Assembly (NCBI GenBank): GCA_027592035.1
Contig: JAQCIK010000004.1
Location: 62,001-126,000, forward strand
DNA: 64,000 bases
Direction of reading: 5' to 3'
Source of the DNA: Casp-actino8 sp001510455
GTDB lineage: Bacteria; Actinomycetota; Acidimicrobiia; Acidimicrobiales; Ilumatobacteraceae
In this document: one piece after another, positions 17,894 through 26,293 of the stretch
Numbering within the stretch: position 1 is the first letter of the stretch
Layout: each line of letters begins with the position of its first letter
Program-made: the position numbers and the translations under genes
Notes under the pieces: model-generated
Database searches by the model: none
Told to the model about the DNA's origin: nothing
The model's input: the letters and a program-made list of their open reading frames with translations, nothing else

Positions 17894-19063
17894 TCAGATG
17901 TCGAACCCGCGTGGCAACTTTTGCAGCGGGTAGTCGAGCAGAGTGATTCCTTGTCGACAGGCGAATCGGTCGGTCATCCCGGCCACGTAAGAAACAGCCG
18001 CCGACACCGACTCTGGTGACCCCGGGGCGAGATCGACGGCATCGGGGAGCAGATGTGGCACGTCGATGTAGTGGTCGACGAGTGCCCGCAGCAGGTCGAC
18101 GACCCGGGCCGCCTGATCTCGGCTCGCCGACCGGAGATACACCTCGTCGTAGTTGAAGCGACGAAAAGACGCCAGGGCTTCGGCCACGTCGGGCTCCATT
18201 CCGATGCGACCGGTGGTGGCGGTGGCGCCGATCATCGATCGGATGAAGGCGCTCAACTGGCTCTGGCGGGTCGTGCCACACAACGACCGTACGTTGGCGG
18301 GTAGTTCACTCGGATCGACGACTCGCGCCGCCACGGCATCCTCGAAGTCATGACACACGTAGGCGATGCGATCGGCCCAGCTGACGATCTCGCCCTCCGG
18401 AGTGGCCGGAGCGGGTCGGCTCCACGAATGATTGCGAATGCCGTCGAGAGTCTCGTGGCACAAGTTGAGTGGAACGAGGGTGACGTCGGCCCCCCAGACG
18501 GCGTGATCGAAACCTCCGTCGACGTAGGGCGACAGAGCATCTTCACTCGCGTGACCACCCGGTCCGTGACCACAGTCGTGTCCGAGAGCGATGGCTTCGG
18601 TGAGGGCGACATTGAGGCCGAGGGGGCGGGCGACCGACACGGCGACTTGGGCGACCTCGAGGGCATGCGTCAGTCGAGTTCGTTGATGGTCGTCGGGGAA
18701 GACGAACACCTGGGTCTTTCCGGCCAGACGCCGGAACGACGTGGCGTGCAGGATTCGATCGCGGTCGCGTTCGAAGCAGGTGCGAAAAGGATCGGCCTCC
18801 TCGGTGATGGCGCGACGTCCGGCTCCGGTCGATCGGGTGGCGAGTCGGGCCAATTGGCTGTCGAGCAGATCTTCGCGCGTCTGTCGATCGATGGCTCGGG
18901 CCTCTCCGCTGCCGGCCCACGAGTCAGTGTGGGCGACGACGATGGAATCGGACGGATTCCCGGCCATGGTGCTCGCCCAGCGTTCGGCCCGCTCGGCGAG
19001 ATCGTCGCGAGCGACGTCACCAGAGTCGTCCGGGAAGGCTTCTCGTGAATCGTCACTCGTCAC
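17894..19063 (-). CDS. dgt: deoxyguanosinetriphosphate triphosphohydrolase-like HD protein
   Basis: dGTPases cleave dNTPs to the nucleoside and tripolyphosphate, controlling dNTP pools. The GTG at 19063 is preferred because a TAACCT -10 box lies seven bases upstream; it gives 389 residues. HD-domain residues are visible: RRLAGKTQVF, His133 in LTHALEVAQVA, and His162-Asp163 in GHDCGHGPGGHASE. The longer frame upstream would run into obg and is rejected. An internal ATG (at 18970) is an alternative start. The gene lies in reverse orientation between rpmA and obg, breaking a usually contiguous operon. Confidence 0.9.
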   Translation of the reverse strand: MTSDDSREAFPDDSGDVARDDLAERAERWASTMAGNPSDSIVVAHTDSWAGSGEARAIDRQTREDLLDSQLARLATRSTGAGRRAITEEADPFRTCFERDRDRILHATSFRRLAGKTQVFVFPDDHQRTRLTHALEVAQVAVSVARPLGLNVALTEAIALGHDCGHGPGGHASEDALSPYVDGGFDHAVWGADVTLVPLNLCHETLDGIRNHSWSRPAPATPEGEIVSWADRIAYVCHDFEDAVAARVVDPSELPANVRSLCGTTRQSQLSAFIRSMIGATATTGRIGMEPDVAEALASFRRFNYDEVYLRSASRDQAARVVDLLRALVDHYIDVPHLLPDAVDLAPGSPESVSAAVSYVAGMTDRFACRQGITLLDYPLQKLPRGFDI

Positions 19064-19070
19064 GGGGCCC

Positions 19071-19076
19071 AGGTTA
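19071..19076 (-). promoter_or_regulatory. -10 box of dgt
   Basis: On the minus strand this is TAACCT, seven bases before the GTG at 19063. It supports that start as leaderless and lies in the 58-base divergent gap shared with obg. Confidence 0.5.
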
Positions 19077-19106
19077 CGACGGGGGTGTGCTGGTCGTTCG
19101 GGCCAG

Positions 19107-19112
19107 TAACTT
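19107..19112 (+). promoter_or_regulatory. -10 box of obg
   Basis: TAACTT is nine bases before the obg ATG at 19122. It would give obg its own promoter now that dgt separates it from rplU-rpmA. Confidence 0.45.
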
Positions 19113-19121
19113 GAGAATCTC

Positions 19122-20372
19122 ATGAGCCAGTTCGTCGACGAGTGCCAATTGAACGTGCGCGCCGGCGACGGTGGGGCTGGCTGCGTCTCGTTTCGTCGTG
19201 AGGGTCCGGTGGCCATGGGCGGTCCGAACGGTGGTGACGGCGGGCGCGGAGGTGACATCTGGTTGGTGGCCGATCGCAATGTCGCGTCGCTGCTGGCCTT
19301 TCGCGACCACCCGCATCGAAGTGCGGGAAGCGGCGTTCACGGCAAGGGCAAGGATCTGCACGGGCGGCGCGGCGAGACTCTCGAAGTGACGGTGCCCGAG
19401 GGGACGGTCGTTCGCGACATGTACTCCGGAGAGGTCTTGGCCGACCTGGCGAACCACGGAGATCGATGGCTGGCGGCTCACGGCGGTCGTGGTGGACGGG
19501 GCAATGCCCGCTTCCTCACCAATCGACGACGAGCCCCGAGCTTCGCCGAACAAGGGGAACACGGTGAAGAACGGTGGTTGAAACTCGAACTCAAACTTCT
19601 CGCCGACGTGGCCCTGGTCGGTTTCCCCAATGCCGGAAAGAGCACGTTCATCAGCGTCATCTCGGCTGCGAAACCCAAGATCGCCGACTATCCCTTCACG
19701 ACCCTCGAACCCAATCTGGGTGTGGTCCGCTTCGACGACGGTGCTGAGTTCGTGGTCGCCGACATTCCGGGCCTCATCGAAGGCGCAGCCGAGGGACGCG
19801 GCCTCGGTCATCGTTTCCTGCGGCACGTGGAACGAGCCCGAGTCCTCTGCGTTCTCGTCGACCTGGCGCCGGTCGACGACACGTCCCCCGACGATCAAGT
19901 GAGGATTCTTCTCGACGAACTCGGTGAGTACGACCCCGAGCTCTTGACCCGTCCGCGAGTCGTGGTGGGCACCAAGACCGACATGGCCGATCCCGATCGG
20001 GTGGCGGCGTGGGACGGGCCCGTGATCTCGTCGATCACTCGCCAAGGAGTGCGTGATTTGGTGGGTCGTCTGGCCTCACTCGTTCACCAGGCTCGAGATG
20101 ACGAACCCGAGTCCGAAGGACGAGTGATCCTGCGACCGGAGTCGGACGCGGCCTGGGTCGAAAGGGTCGGGGACAACGAATGGCGCGTTCATGGCCGCAA
20201 GGTGCTGCGAGCCGTGCACCTCAACGACGTGACCACTCCAGATGCCCTGTCGTACATCGACGAGCGCCTCACCAAGTTGGGGGTTCCGAAACTGCTGTCC
20301 CGAGCCGGCGCGACCGAAGGCGACGTGGTCTGGATCGGTTCGTTCTCCTTCGACTACCACCGCGACATCTGA
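19122..20372 (+). CDS. obg: GTPase Obg/CgtA
   Basis: Obg is an essential GTPase in 50S ribosome maturation and stress control. The 416-residue protein has the glycine-rich Obg fold (residues 1-160, with GGDGGRGGD and GGRGGRGN), the G domain with GFPNAGKS (167-174), DIPGLIEGA and GTKTDMAD, and the C-terminal OCT domain from about residue 335. All GTPase motifs are intact. It normally belongs to an rplU-rpmA-obg operon; here it starts from its own leaderless-type promoter divergent from dgt. proB follows 51 bases later. Confidence 0.97.
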   Translation: MSQFVDECQLNVRAGDGGAGCVSFRREGPVAMGGPNGGDGGRGGDIWLVADRNVASLLAFRDHPHRSAGSGVHGKGKDLHGRRGETLEVTVPEGTVVRDMYSGEVLADLANHGDRWLAAHGGRGGRGNARFLTNRRRAPSFAEQGEHGEERWLKLELKLLADVALVGFPNAGKSTFISVISAAKPKIADYPFTTLEPNLGVVRFDDGAEFVVADIPGLIEGAAEGRGLGHRFLRHVERARVLCVLVDLAPVDDTSPDDQVRILLDELGEYDPELLTRPRVVVGTKTDMADPDRVAAWDGPVISSITRQGVRDLVGRLASLVHQARDDEPESEGRVILRPESDAAWVERVGDNEWRVHGRKVLRAVHLNDVTTPDALSYIDERLTKLGVPKLLSRAGATEGDVVWIGSFSFDYHRDI

Positions 20373-20410
20373 CAGGACGAATCCCGACTTCGCTCGTGGC
20401 TCGCGTGCCG

Positions 20411-20416
20411 TAACGT
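20411..20416 (+). promoter_or_regulatory. -10 box of proB
   Basis: TAACGT is seven bases before the ATG at 20424. This spacing favours the ATG over the in-frame GTG at 20415, which would lie inside the box itself. Confidence 0.5.
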
Positions 20417-20423
20417 GTCGGCG

Positions 20424-21548
20424 ATGTCGAGCGACTCCTCCACTCCGGCGCGCGAGAGGTCGCGTGTGATCGTGAAGATCGGGACGTCGTCGTTGACCGA
20501 CGATCACGGGGTGATCTCCCGATCGATGATCGCCTCGGTCTGCCGACAGATCTCCGAACTTCGTGCCGATGGCCACGATGTCGTGCTGGTGTCATCGGGT
20601 GCCGTAGCGGCCGGAGTTTCCGCTCTCGATCTGACCGAGCGTCCGAACGACGTCCAGACCCTCCAGGCCTTGGCGGCCGTCGGTCAGAGCCGTCTCATGG
20701 AGGTGTACAACATCGAGTTCCTCGCCGTCGGGTTGATCGCCGCTCAGGTGCTTCTCGTGCCGAACGATTTCGTCGATCGACAGCAGTATCTGCACGCGCG
20801 GGCGACGCTCGAACGCCTTCTCGAACTCGGATGCGTTCCGGTGGTCAACGAGAACGACACCATCGCCGCCGACGAGATTCGATTCGGTGACAACGATCGG
20901 ATCGCCGCCCTCTTGTCACACCTCCTTCGGGCCGATGTCCTCGTGTTGTTGACCGACATCGACGGCCTGTATACAGCCGATCCTCGACGTGATCCCTCGG
21001 CCACGCTCGTGGCCGAGGTGGCAGCGGGCGATCCGCTGCTCAGTGTGTCGGCCGGAGTGACCGGAACCAGTCGGGGGAGCGGTGGCATGGCGTCCAAGAT
21101 GGCCGCAGCGCGCATTGCGTCGGCCTCCGGCGTTCGCACGGTGATCGCCCGTTCGACCATCGATGACGTGGTTCGCCGGGCGGTCGATCGACATGATCTG
21201 GTCGGCACCACGTTCTTGGGTTCCGACCGCCATTATTCGGCTCGTCAACTCTGGCTCGCTCATGCAAGCGAAGTGGTCGGTTCGGTCGTGATCGATGCCG
21301 GTGCCGAACGTGCACTCGTCACCGGTAACGGCTCGTTGCTACCGGCTGGAGTCGTGGGCGTTCGGGGAGAATTCGACGAGGCCGACACGGTCGAAGTGGT
21401 CAACGAAGCGGGCCGAGTGGTGGCGCGGGGTGCCGCCACTATGACGTCGGAGCAGGCTCGTGCGTCACGAGGTCGTCGCACGTCCGATCTCGACGAGGCT
21501 TGGCCTCGTGTCGTCGTTCATCGTGACGACATGGTCGTCTTCGGCTGA
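20424..21548 (+). CDS. proB: glutamate 5-kinase
   Basis: ProB phosphorylates glutamate, the first step of proline synthesis. The 374-residue protein has the amino-acid kinase domain (VIVKIGTSSLTDD, VLVSSGAVAAGVSAL, VVNENDTIAADEIRFGDND and the ADVLVLLTDIDGLY motif), followed by a C-terminal PUA domain from about residue 280. Start ATG 20424 is supported by a TAACGT box seven bases upstream. The usual partner proA does not follow; murJ converges instead, with a 24-base gap. Confidence 0.95.
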   Translation: MSSDSSTPARERSRVIVKIGTSSLTDDHGVISRSMIASVCRQISELRADGHDVVLVSSGAVAAGVSALDLTERPNDVQTLQALAAVGQSRLMEVYNIEFLAVGLIAAQVLLVPNDFVDRQQYLHARATLERLLELGCVPVVNENDTIAADEIRFGDNDRIAALLSHLLRADVLVLLTDIDGLYTADPRRDPSATLVAEVAAGDPLLSVSAGVTGTSRGSGGMASKMAAARIASASGVRTVIARSTIDDVVRRAVDRHDLVGTTFLGSDRHYSARQLWLAHASEVVGSVVIDAGAERALVTGNGSLLPAGVVGVRGEFDEADTVEVVNEAGRVVARGAATMTSEQARASRGRRTSDLDEAWPRVVVHRDDMVVFG

Positions 21549-21564
21549 TCATCGCGACTTTCGT

Positions 21565-21578
21565 GAGTGAGCTCACTC
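21565..21578. terminator. perfect 14-base palindrome between convergent proB and murJ
   Basis: GAGTGAGCTCACTC is its own reverse complement and spans the murJ stop codon. It could form a short stem on either transcript, but without a loop or T-run it is a weak terminator candidate. Confidence 0.3.
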
Positions 21579-23222
21579 CGGACGCTCGGAGTCGCCTTCC
21601 GCGTCAGGTTCGAGTCCTCTGAGGCGTCGACGAAGGGTTCGGAGATGCTCGATCTCGGGGGCTCGCAGCAACTGGAGCGCACCGAGGTAGGTGATGACAC
21701 CGACACCGGTGCCAGCGACGAGTCTCAACACGGCACCACCGCCGTCATCGTCGCCGAAGGCACGCACGGCGAGCCACACCACGGCGCCCATGGCCGCACC
21801 GGCAACAACCACCCGAGACAATCCCGTGAGGACGTCGAAGGCCGGAAACGTCGGAACCTTGATGCGCAGCACGAGCAGCGTCACCACCGCGGCAGCGAGG
21901 TACGAGATGGCGAAGGCGAGACCGAGACCGAGAACGTCGAAGGGTCCGACCAGAGCGAAGGCGAGCACGATGTTGAGTGCGTTCTGGCCGAGATTGATCA
22001 CGAACGGTGTGCGTGTGTCCTGGTGGGCGTAGAAGCCACGCAGGGCGAACAAGTAGATCGAGTAGCCGATCAGACCGAGCGAGAGTCCAGCGAGGGCGCG
22101 TGACGTGGTGTCGGCCGCCGCGGAGTCGAACTGCCCGTGTTGAAGAAGGGCTCCGACGATCGGACGGGCCAGAGCCAGGAACCCGAAAGCCGCCGGAATG
22201 GTGAGAATTCCGACCAGCCGCACTCCGAGCGCAGTTCGATCCACGAATGCGTCGCGGTCGCGCCGGGCCACCGCACGCGCCATCTCGGGAATGAACGTGG
22301 TGGCGATGCTCATGGCGAGCAGGCCATGTGGGAAGTAGAAGAACGTGGAAGCCTTGGCGTAGGCGTCCTGACCTCCGCTGCCGGGAACGGCCAGATTCTT
22401 CACGATCACCACGGTGACCTGATTGGCGAGGACGTAGCCGAACGTCCAACCCGACAGGGCAAAAAGACGTTTCACGGCCGGGTGAAGCGGACGGAACCGA
22501 AAACGGAAATTCAGACCGGCCTGATGAATGGCGGGCAGGAGGATGAGGGCTTGCAACGCGATCCCGCCCGTGGCTCCGAGACCGAGGAGCCAGCGGAACG
22601 ACGGGCTGTCGAGAACGTCGCGAAGCACCGGTGCCTCGTGGTCGAGAAGTGTGGGCACGTAGAGGAGTGAACAGATGATCACCACATTGGCGAGAACGGG
22701 TGACCAGGCGGCGGCGAAGAAACGACGTTGGGCGTTGAGAAGCGCTCCGAGGACGGCCGCGATTCCGTAGAAGAAGATCTGCAGGAGGAAGATCCGTGTG
22801 AGTGCGGTGCCGACCGTCCGGAAGTCGTTGGCATCGACCGCAGCGTCGGGACTCAGCGAGAAGATGCGGAAGATCCACGGCGCGAACACCACGGCGATCG
22901 CCGTGATGACGGTGAGAGCAATGATGCTCACTCCGACGACCGCTTCGGCACCGTCGCGGTCGTCGTCCTCGAGGAGACGGGTGAAGAGCGGCACGAGAGT
23001 GGCCGAGAGCACGCCACCGAGAAGTAGCTCGTAGACGGCGTTCGGCGAGTTGTTCGCGCCGTCGTAGGCGTCGGCCAATGCGGTCTGGCCGATGACGAAA
23101 CCGAAGACGATCACCTTCAGCATTCCGGTGAGGCGTGAGAGGCCGGTCCCGAGGGCGACCACGGCGTTCGATCGCAACAGATCGTGCCCGCGCGGGGAGG
23201 AGTCCTCGATCGGGTCGGCCAT
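21573..23222 (-). CDS. murJ: lipid II flippase MurJ (MviN family)
   Basis: MurJ moves lipid II across the membrane for wall synthesis. The 549-residue protein has about 14 hydrophobic helices in the MATE-like MOP fold. It carries family signatures in the first helix (SRLTGMLKVIVFGFVIG), the following DAYDGANNSPNAVYELLLGG segment, and the basic loop residues of the central cavity. It lacks the long cytoplasmic kinase-like extension of mycobacterial MviN. The ATG lies seven bases after TACGCT. It is monocistronic and divergent from moxR, and it links with the mur genes at 53018-61557. Confidence 0.94.
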   Translation of the reverse strand: MADPIEDSSPRGHDLLRSNAVVALGTGLSRLTGMLKVIVFGFVIGQTALADAYDGANNSPNAVYELLLGGVLSATLVPLFTRLLEDDDRDGAEAVVGVSIIALTVITAIAVVFAPWIFRIFSLSPDAAVDANDFRTVGTALTRIFLLQIFFYGIAAVLGALLNAQRRFFAAAWSPVLANVVIICSLLYVPTLLDHEAPVLRDVLDSPSFRWLLGLGATGGIALQALILLPAIHQAGLNFRFRFRPLHPAVKRLFALSGWTFGYVLANQVTVVIVKNLAVPGSGGQDAYAKASTFFYFPHGLLAMSIATTFIPEMARAVARRDRDAFVDRTALGVRLVGILTIPAAFGFLALARPIVGALLQHGQFDSAAADTTSRALAGLSLGLIGYSIYLFALRGFYAHQDTRTPFVINLGQNALNIVLAFALVGPFDVLGLGLAFAISYLAAAVVTLLVLRIKVPTFPAFDVLTGLSRVVVAGAAMGAVVWLAVRAFGDDDGGGAVLRLVAGTGVGVITYLGALQLLRAPEIEHLRTLRRRLRGLEPDAEGDSERPE

Positions 23223-23229
23223 TCGCTAC

Positions 23230-23235
23230 AGCGTA
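23230..23235 (-). promoter_or_regulatory. -10 box of murJ
   Basis: On the minus strand this is TACGCT, seven bases before the murJ ATG at 23222, the leaderless spacing. Confidence 0.5.
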
Positions 23236-23300
23236 GATGTCGTCGGGAAACGGCTCGGGTTTCGCGACGAACGGGCCTCACGTCACGTCGGGGCATCCAA

Positions 23301-23331
23301 TTGATGGCCTGAACAGGGCAACTTGTAGGGT
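23301..23331 (+). promoter_or_regulatory. promoter of the moxR-VWA operon
   Basis: A -35-like TTGATG (23301-23306) and a -10 TAGGGT (23326-23331) are separated by 19 bases. The -10 is six bases before the ATG at 23338, so the mRNA should be leaderless. The remaining ~80 bases of the divergent gap to murJ hold nothing else obvious. Confidence 0.5.
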
Positions 23332-23337
23332 GAAAAC

Positions 23338-24207
23338 ATGCAACCTCGCTTCGAATCGGTCCAACAGGTACGTGACGGTCTTCGTGACGTGAGCTACCTC
23401 GCGGACGACGGAATCGCCGGCGTGGCCTTCCTCGCCGACCGGTTGGGCAAGCCCGTCCTCGTCGAAGGTCCGGCCGGCACCGGAAAGACCCAGCTCGCCA
23501 AGAGCATCGCCGAGCTCACCGGCGCCCGACTCATCCGTCTGCAGTGTTACGAGGGTCTGGACGAGTCGAAGGCGCTCTACGAGTGGAACTACAAGAAGCA
23601 GCTGCTGCGCATCCAGGCCGACAAGAACAGCGACTCCTGGAGCGAAGTGCACGACGACATCTTCAGTCGTGAGTTCCTCCTCACCCGTCCGTTGCTCGAA
23701 GCCATCAGCGCGAGCGATCCGGTCGTTCTCCTCATCGACGAAGTCGACCGCGTCGAGGTCGAGACCGAAGCTTTGCTACTCGAGATCCTCTCGGAGTATC
23801 AGGTGTCGATTCCCGAACTCGGCACGATCACCGCGGCTCAGATCCCACTGGTCTTCCTCACCTCCAACAACACACGCGAGCTGTCGGAAGCCCTGAAGCG
23901 CCGTTGCTTGTACCTGCACGTCGACTACCCGAGCATGGAGCGCGAGAAAGAGATCGTGTTGGCCAAGGTCGAGGGCATCACCGAGCACCTGGCCGATCAA
24001 GTCGCGCGTATCGTGCGGAGTATTCGTCAACTCGATCTGAAGAAGGCGCCGAGTGTCAGTGAGACTCTCGACTGGGCACGAACCCTGTTGTTGTTGAACG
24101 CCGACACCGTCGATGTCGAGACCGCCAAGAGCACCCTTCACGTGCTGTTGAAGTATCAGACCGACATTGCGAAGGCGGCCAAGGAACTGTCGGTCGACCC
24201 GGCCTGA
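23338..24207 (+). CDS. MoxR-family AAA+ ATPase
   Basis: This 289-residue ATPase has Walker A GPAGTGKT (44-51), Walker B VVLLIDEVDR (129-138) and the arginine-bearing helix ELSEALKRRCLYL. It resembles the CoxD type that works with a von Willebrand factor A partner to activate or assemble metalloenzymes or envelope complexes. The partner is the next gene, 18 bases downstream, as expected for MoxR-VWA pairs. No CO dehydrogenase or other obvious client lies nearby; the phosphatase and GMC oxidoreductase downstream are the only candidates in the run. Confidence 0.92.
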   Translation: MQPRFESVQQVRDGLRDVSYLADDGIAGVAFLADRLGKPVLVEGPAGTGKTQLAKSIAELTGARLIRLQCYEGLDESKALYEWNYKKQLLRIQADKNSDSWSEVHDDIFSREFLLTRPLLEAISASDPVVLLIDEVDRVEVETEALLLEILSEYQVSIPELGTITAAQIPLVFLTSNNTRELSEALKRRCLYLHVDYPSMEREKEIVLAKVEGITEHLADQVARIVRSIRQLDLKKAPSVSETLDWARTLLLLNADTVDVETAKSTLHVLLKYQTDIAKAAKELSVDPA

Positions 24208-24225
24208 CCCGACCACCGAGGAATC

Positions 24226-25662
24226 GTGCTCGACCTACTGTCCGGTTTCGTCCAAGAGCTCCGCAACGCGGGGCTACCTGTGTCGCTCACCGAGAACCTC
24301 GACGCCATGGAGGCGGTCCGACACATCCCGATCGAGGATCGTGACGCGTTCAAATACGCGCTCGGTGCGACGCTGGTGAAGAACAGTGCGCATTGGAGAT
24401 CGTTCGAAACCGTCTTCGAGGTCTACTTCTCACTTCGTGGTCCCGAATACGCGTTGGTCGACGGATCTCCCGAAGAACTCGACGAGTTGTGGCGCGAGAT
24501 GCAGGAGCAGATGCAGCAGGCCGATGGTCGGGGAGCCTCGGGGGGAATGGAATCCCTCACTCCCGAAGAAATGGCGCAGATGCTCATGCAAGCGCTCATG
24601 AAGGGCGATCAAGCGATGATGAGGGCTCTGGCTCGTCAGGCGGTCCAGCGGTTCGCCGGCATGGAGCCCGGTCGCCCGGTCGGTGGCACGTACTACTTGT
24701 ACCGGACTCTGCGGAACCTCGATCTCGACGGCATGTTGCAAAAGCTGATGGACGCCAGCCGACATGAGGTCGGCGGCGAACTGACTCCTCTCGAAGAGCG
24801 CCTCGAACGCGACGAGTACGAAACACGGATCGAGAACTTCAAGAAGGAGATCGAAGCCGAGATCCGCCGCCGGTTGGTCGCCGATCGCGGCGCCGAGGCC
24901 ATGGCCAAGACTCTTCGGAAACCGCTGCCCGAAGACGTCGAGTTCATGCACGCCAGCCGTGACGAGATGGCCCTTCTCAAGAAATCGCTCTACCCCCTCA
25001 CTCGTAAGTTGGCGGCTCGACTGGCTCGGAAACGCCGACATGGGCGCAAAGGCCCACTCGACTTCCGGAACACAGTGCGTCATTCGCTGTCGTACGGTGG
25101 CGTACCGGCCGATCCGAAGTTCAAGTATCCGCGACCGGCCAAGCCCGAATTGATGGTGGTGGCCGACATCTCGGGAAGTGTCGCCGCCTTCGCACGATTC
25201 ACCTTGATGCTCGTGTACGCGATTCAGAACCAATTCTCGAAAGTGAGATCCTTCGTCTTCATCGACGGACTCGACGAGGTGACCGACTTCTTCCGCAACA
25301 CCGAAGACATCACCGAAGCGATCCACCGTGTCAACACCGAAGCCGATGTCGTGTGGGTCGACGGGCACTCGGACTACGGACACGCCTTCGAGGTGTTCTG
25401 GGAGAAATACGGCAAGGATGTCGGCCCGAAGACCACGGTCCTTCTCCTCGGCGACGCCCGGAACAACTACCACGCGTCGCAGGCGTGGGTCGTGAAGGAG
25501 ATCGAACAGAAGGCCCGTCACGTCTATTGGTTGAATCCCGAACCGCGTTCGTACTGGAACACGGGTGACTCGATCGTCGGCGAGTACGGCACCTACACCG
25601 ATGGGGTCTTCGAGTGCCGCAACCTGCGTCAGTTGGAAGCTTTCGTCGAGAAGTTGGCCTGA
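24226..25662 (+). CDS. VWA domain protein (CoxE-like MoxR partner)
   Basis: The protein is 478 residues from a GTG with GAGGAA just upstream. The N-terminal half is helical and charged, with a Met/Gln-rich stretch (MQEQMQQADGRG, MAQMLMQALMKGDQAMM). The C-terminal half is a VWA domain whose metal-binding DxSxS is intact (Asp314, Ser316, Ser318). It is cytoplasmic, with no signal or membrane segment. VWA proteins of this type form complexes with the MoxR ATPase upstream. The stop is followed one base later by the next gene's TTG. The client protein is unknown. Confidence 0.9.
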   Translation: MLDLLSGFVQELRNAGLPVSLTENLDAMEAVRHIPIEDRDAFKYALGATLVKNSAHWRSFETVFEVYFSLRGPEYALVDGSPEELDELWREMQEQMQQADGRGASGGMESLTPEEMAQMLMQALMKGDQAMMRALARQAVQRFAGMEPGRPVGGTYYLYRTLRNLDLDGMLQKLMDASRHEVGGELTPLEERLERDEYETRIENFKKEIEAEIRRRLVADRGAEAMAKTLRKPLPEDVEFMHASRDEMALLKKSLYPLTRKLAARLARKRRHGRKGPLDFRNTVRHSLSYGGVPADPKFKYPRPAKPELMVVADISGSVAAFARFTLMLVYAIQNQFSKVRSFVFIDGLDEVTDFFRNTEDITEAIHRVNTEADVVWVDGHSDYGHAFEVFWEKYGKDVGPKTTVLLLGDARNNYHASQAWVVKEIEQKARHVYWLNPEPRSYWNTGDSIVGEYGTYTDGVFECRNLRQLEAFVEKLA

Positions 25663-25663
25663 G

Positions 25664-26293
25664 TTGACGCGGTTCGTCTTCGTGCGGCACGGCGAGTCGC
25701 AAGTGACCGTCGATCGGGTGGTGGGTGGCCCGCGTTCGTGTCGCGGACTCTCCGATCTCGGACGGGTCCAGGCCGAGAGACTCCGGGATCGCTGGTCGAC
25801 GCAGCCCGAGTTGTCCTTCGACGCCGTGTACTCGAGCGCCTATCCCCGGGCCCGCGAGACGGCGGAGATCGTTCTGCCATCGCTCGGACAGATGCCGCTC
25901 GAGATCGATGTCGAGCTCGGTGAGCACGATCCCGGTCCCGATTGTGACGGACTGACCTACGTTCAATTCGAGGAGAAGTTCGGGAATCCCGATTGGGAGG
26001 CCGATCCGTACGGCGTCACCTTCCCGGGCGGGGAGACCATCGCCGAGTTCCAGTTGCGGATCGGCTCGGCCGTGCGACGCCTCTGTGAGCGCCATCCGGA
26101 ATCGACGGTCGCCGTCTTCTGCCACGGAGGAGTGATCGACACCGTTCTGCGTCAATCTCTCCGAGTCTTCGGCACCGGTCAGTTCGAGATCCACACCAAG
26201 AACACTTCGGTGACCGAACTTGAACTCGTCCGTACCGGCCGTTGGAGATTGGTCCGTTACAACGACGTCGCACACCTCGCCGGTCTGCCATGA
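25664..26293 (+). CDS. histidine phosphatase (phosphoglycerate mutase-like)
   Basis: The best start is the TTG at 25664, one base after the VWA stop, which puts the phosphohistidine motif VRHGE at residues 7-11 as the family requires; earlier in-frame starts lie inside the VWA gene. The 209-residue protein has the second active-site motif (VAVFCHGGVIDTVLR) and the conserved Arg-Glu pair in YPRARETAEIV. Broad-specificity phosphatases of this family act on sugar phosphates, nucleotides or cofactors; the substrate is not evident. Its stop overlaps the ATG of the GMC gene. Confidence 0.87.
   Translation: MTRFVFVRHGESQVTVDRVVGGPRSCRGLSDLGRVQAERLRDRWSTQPELSFDAVYSSAYPRARETAEIVLPSLGQMPLEIDVELGEHDPGPDCDGLTYVQFEEKFGNPDWEADPYGVTFPGGETIAEFQLRIGSAVRRLCERHPESTVAVFCHGGVIDTVLRQSLRVFGTGQFEIHTKNTSVTELELVRTGRWRLVRYNDVAHLAGLP

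Noticed and set aside
19064..19279. N-terminal extension of dgt to residue 461
   Set aside because: It would overlap obg and its promoter, and the added residues are Pro/Arg-rich with no similarity to dGTPases.
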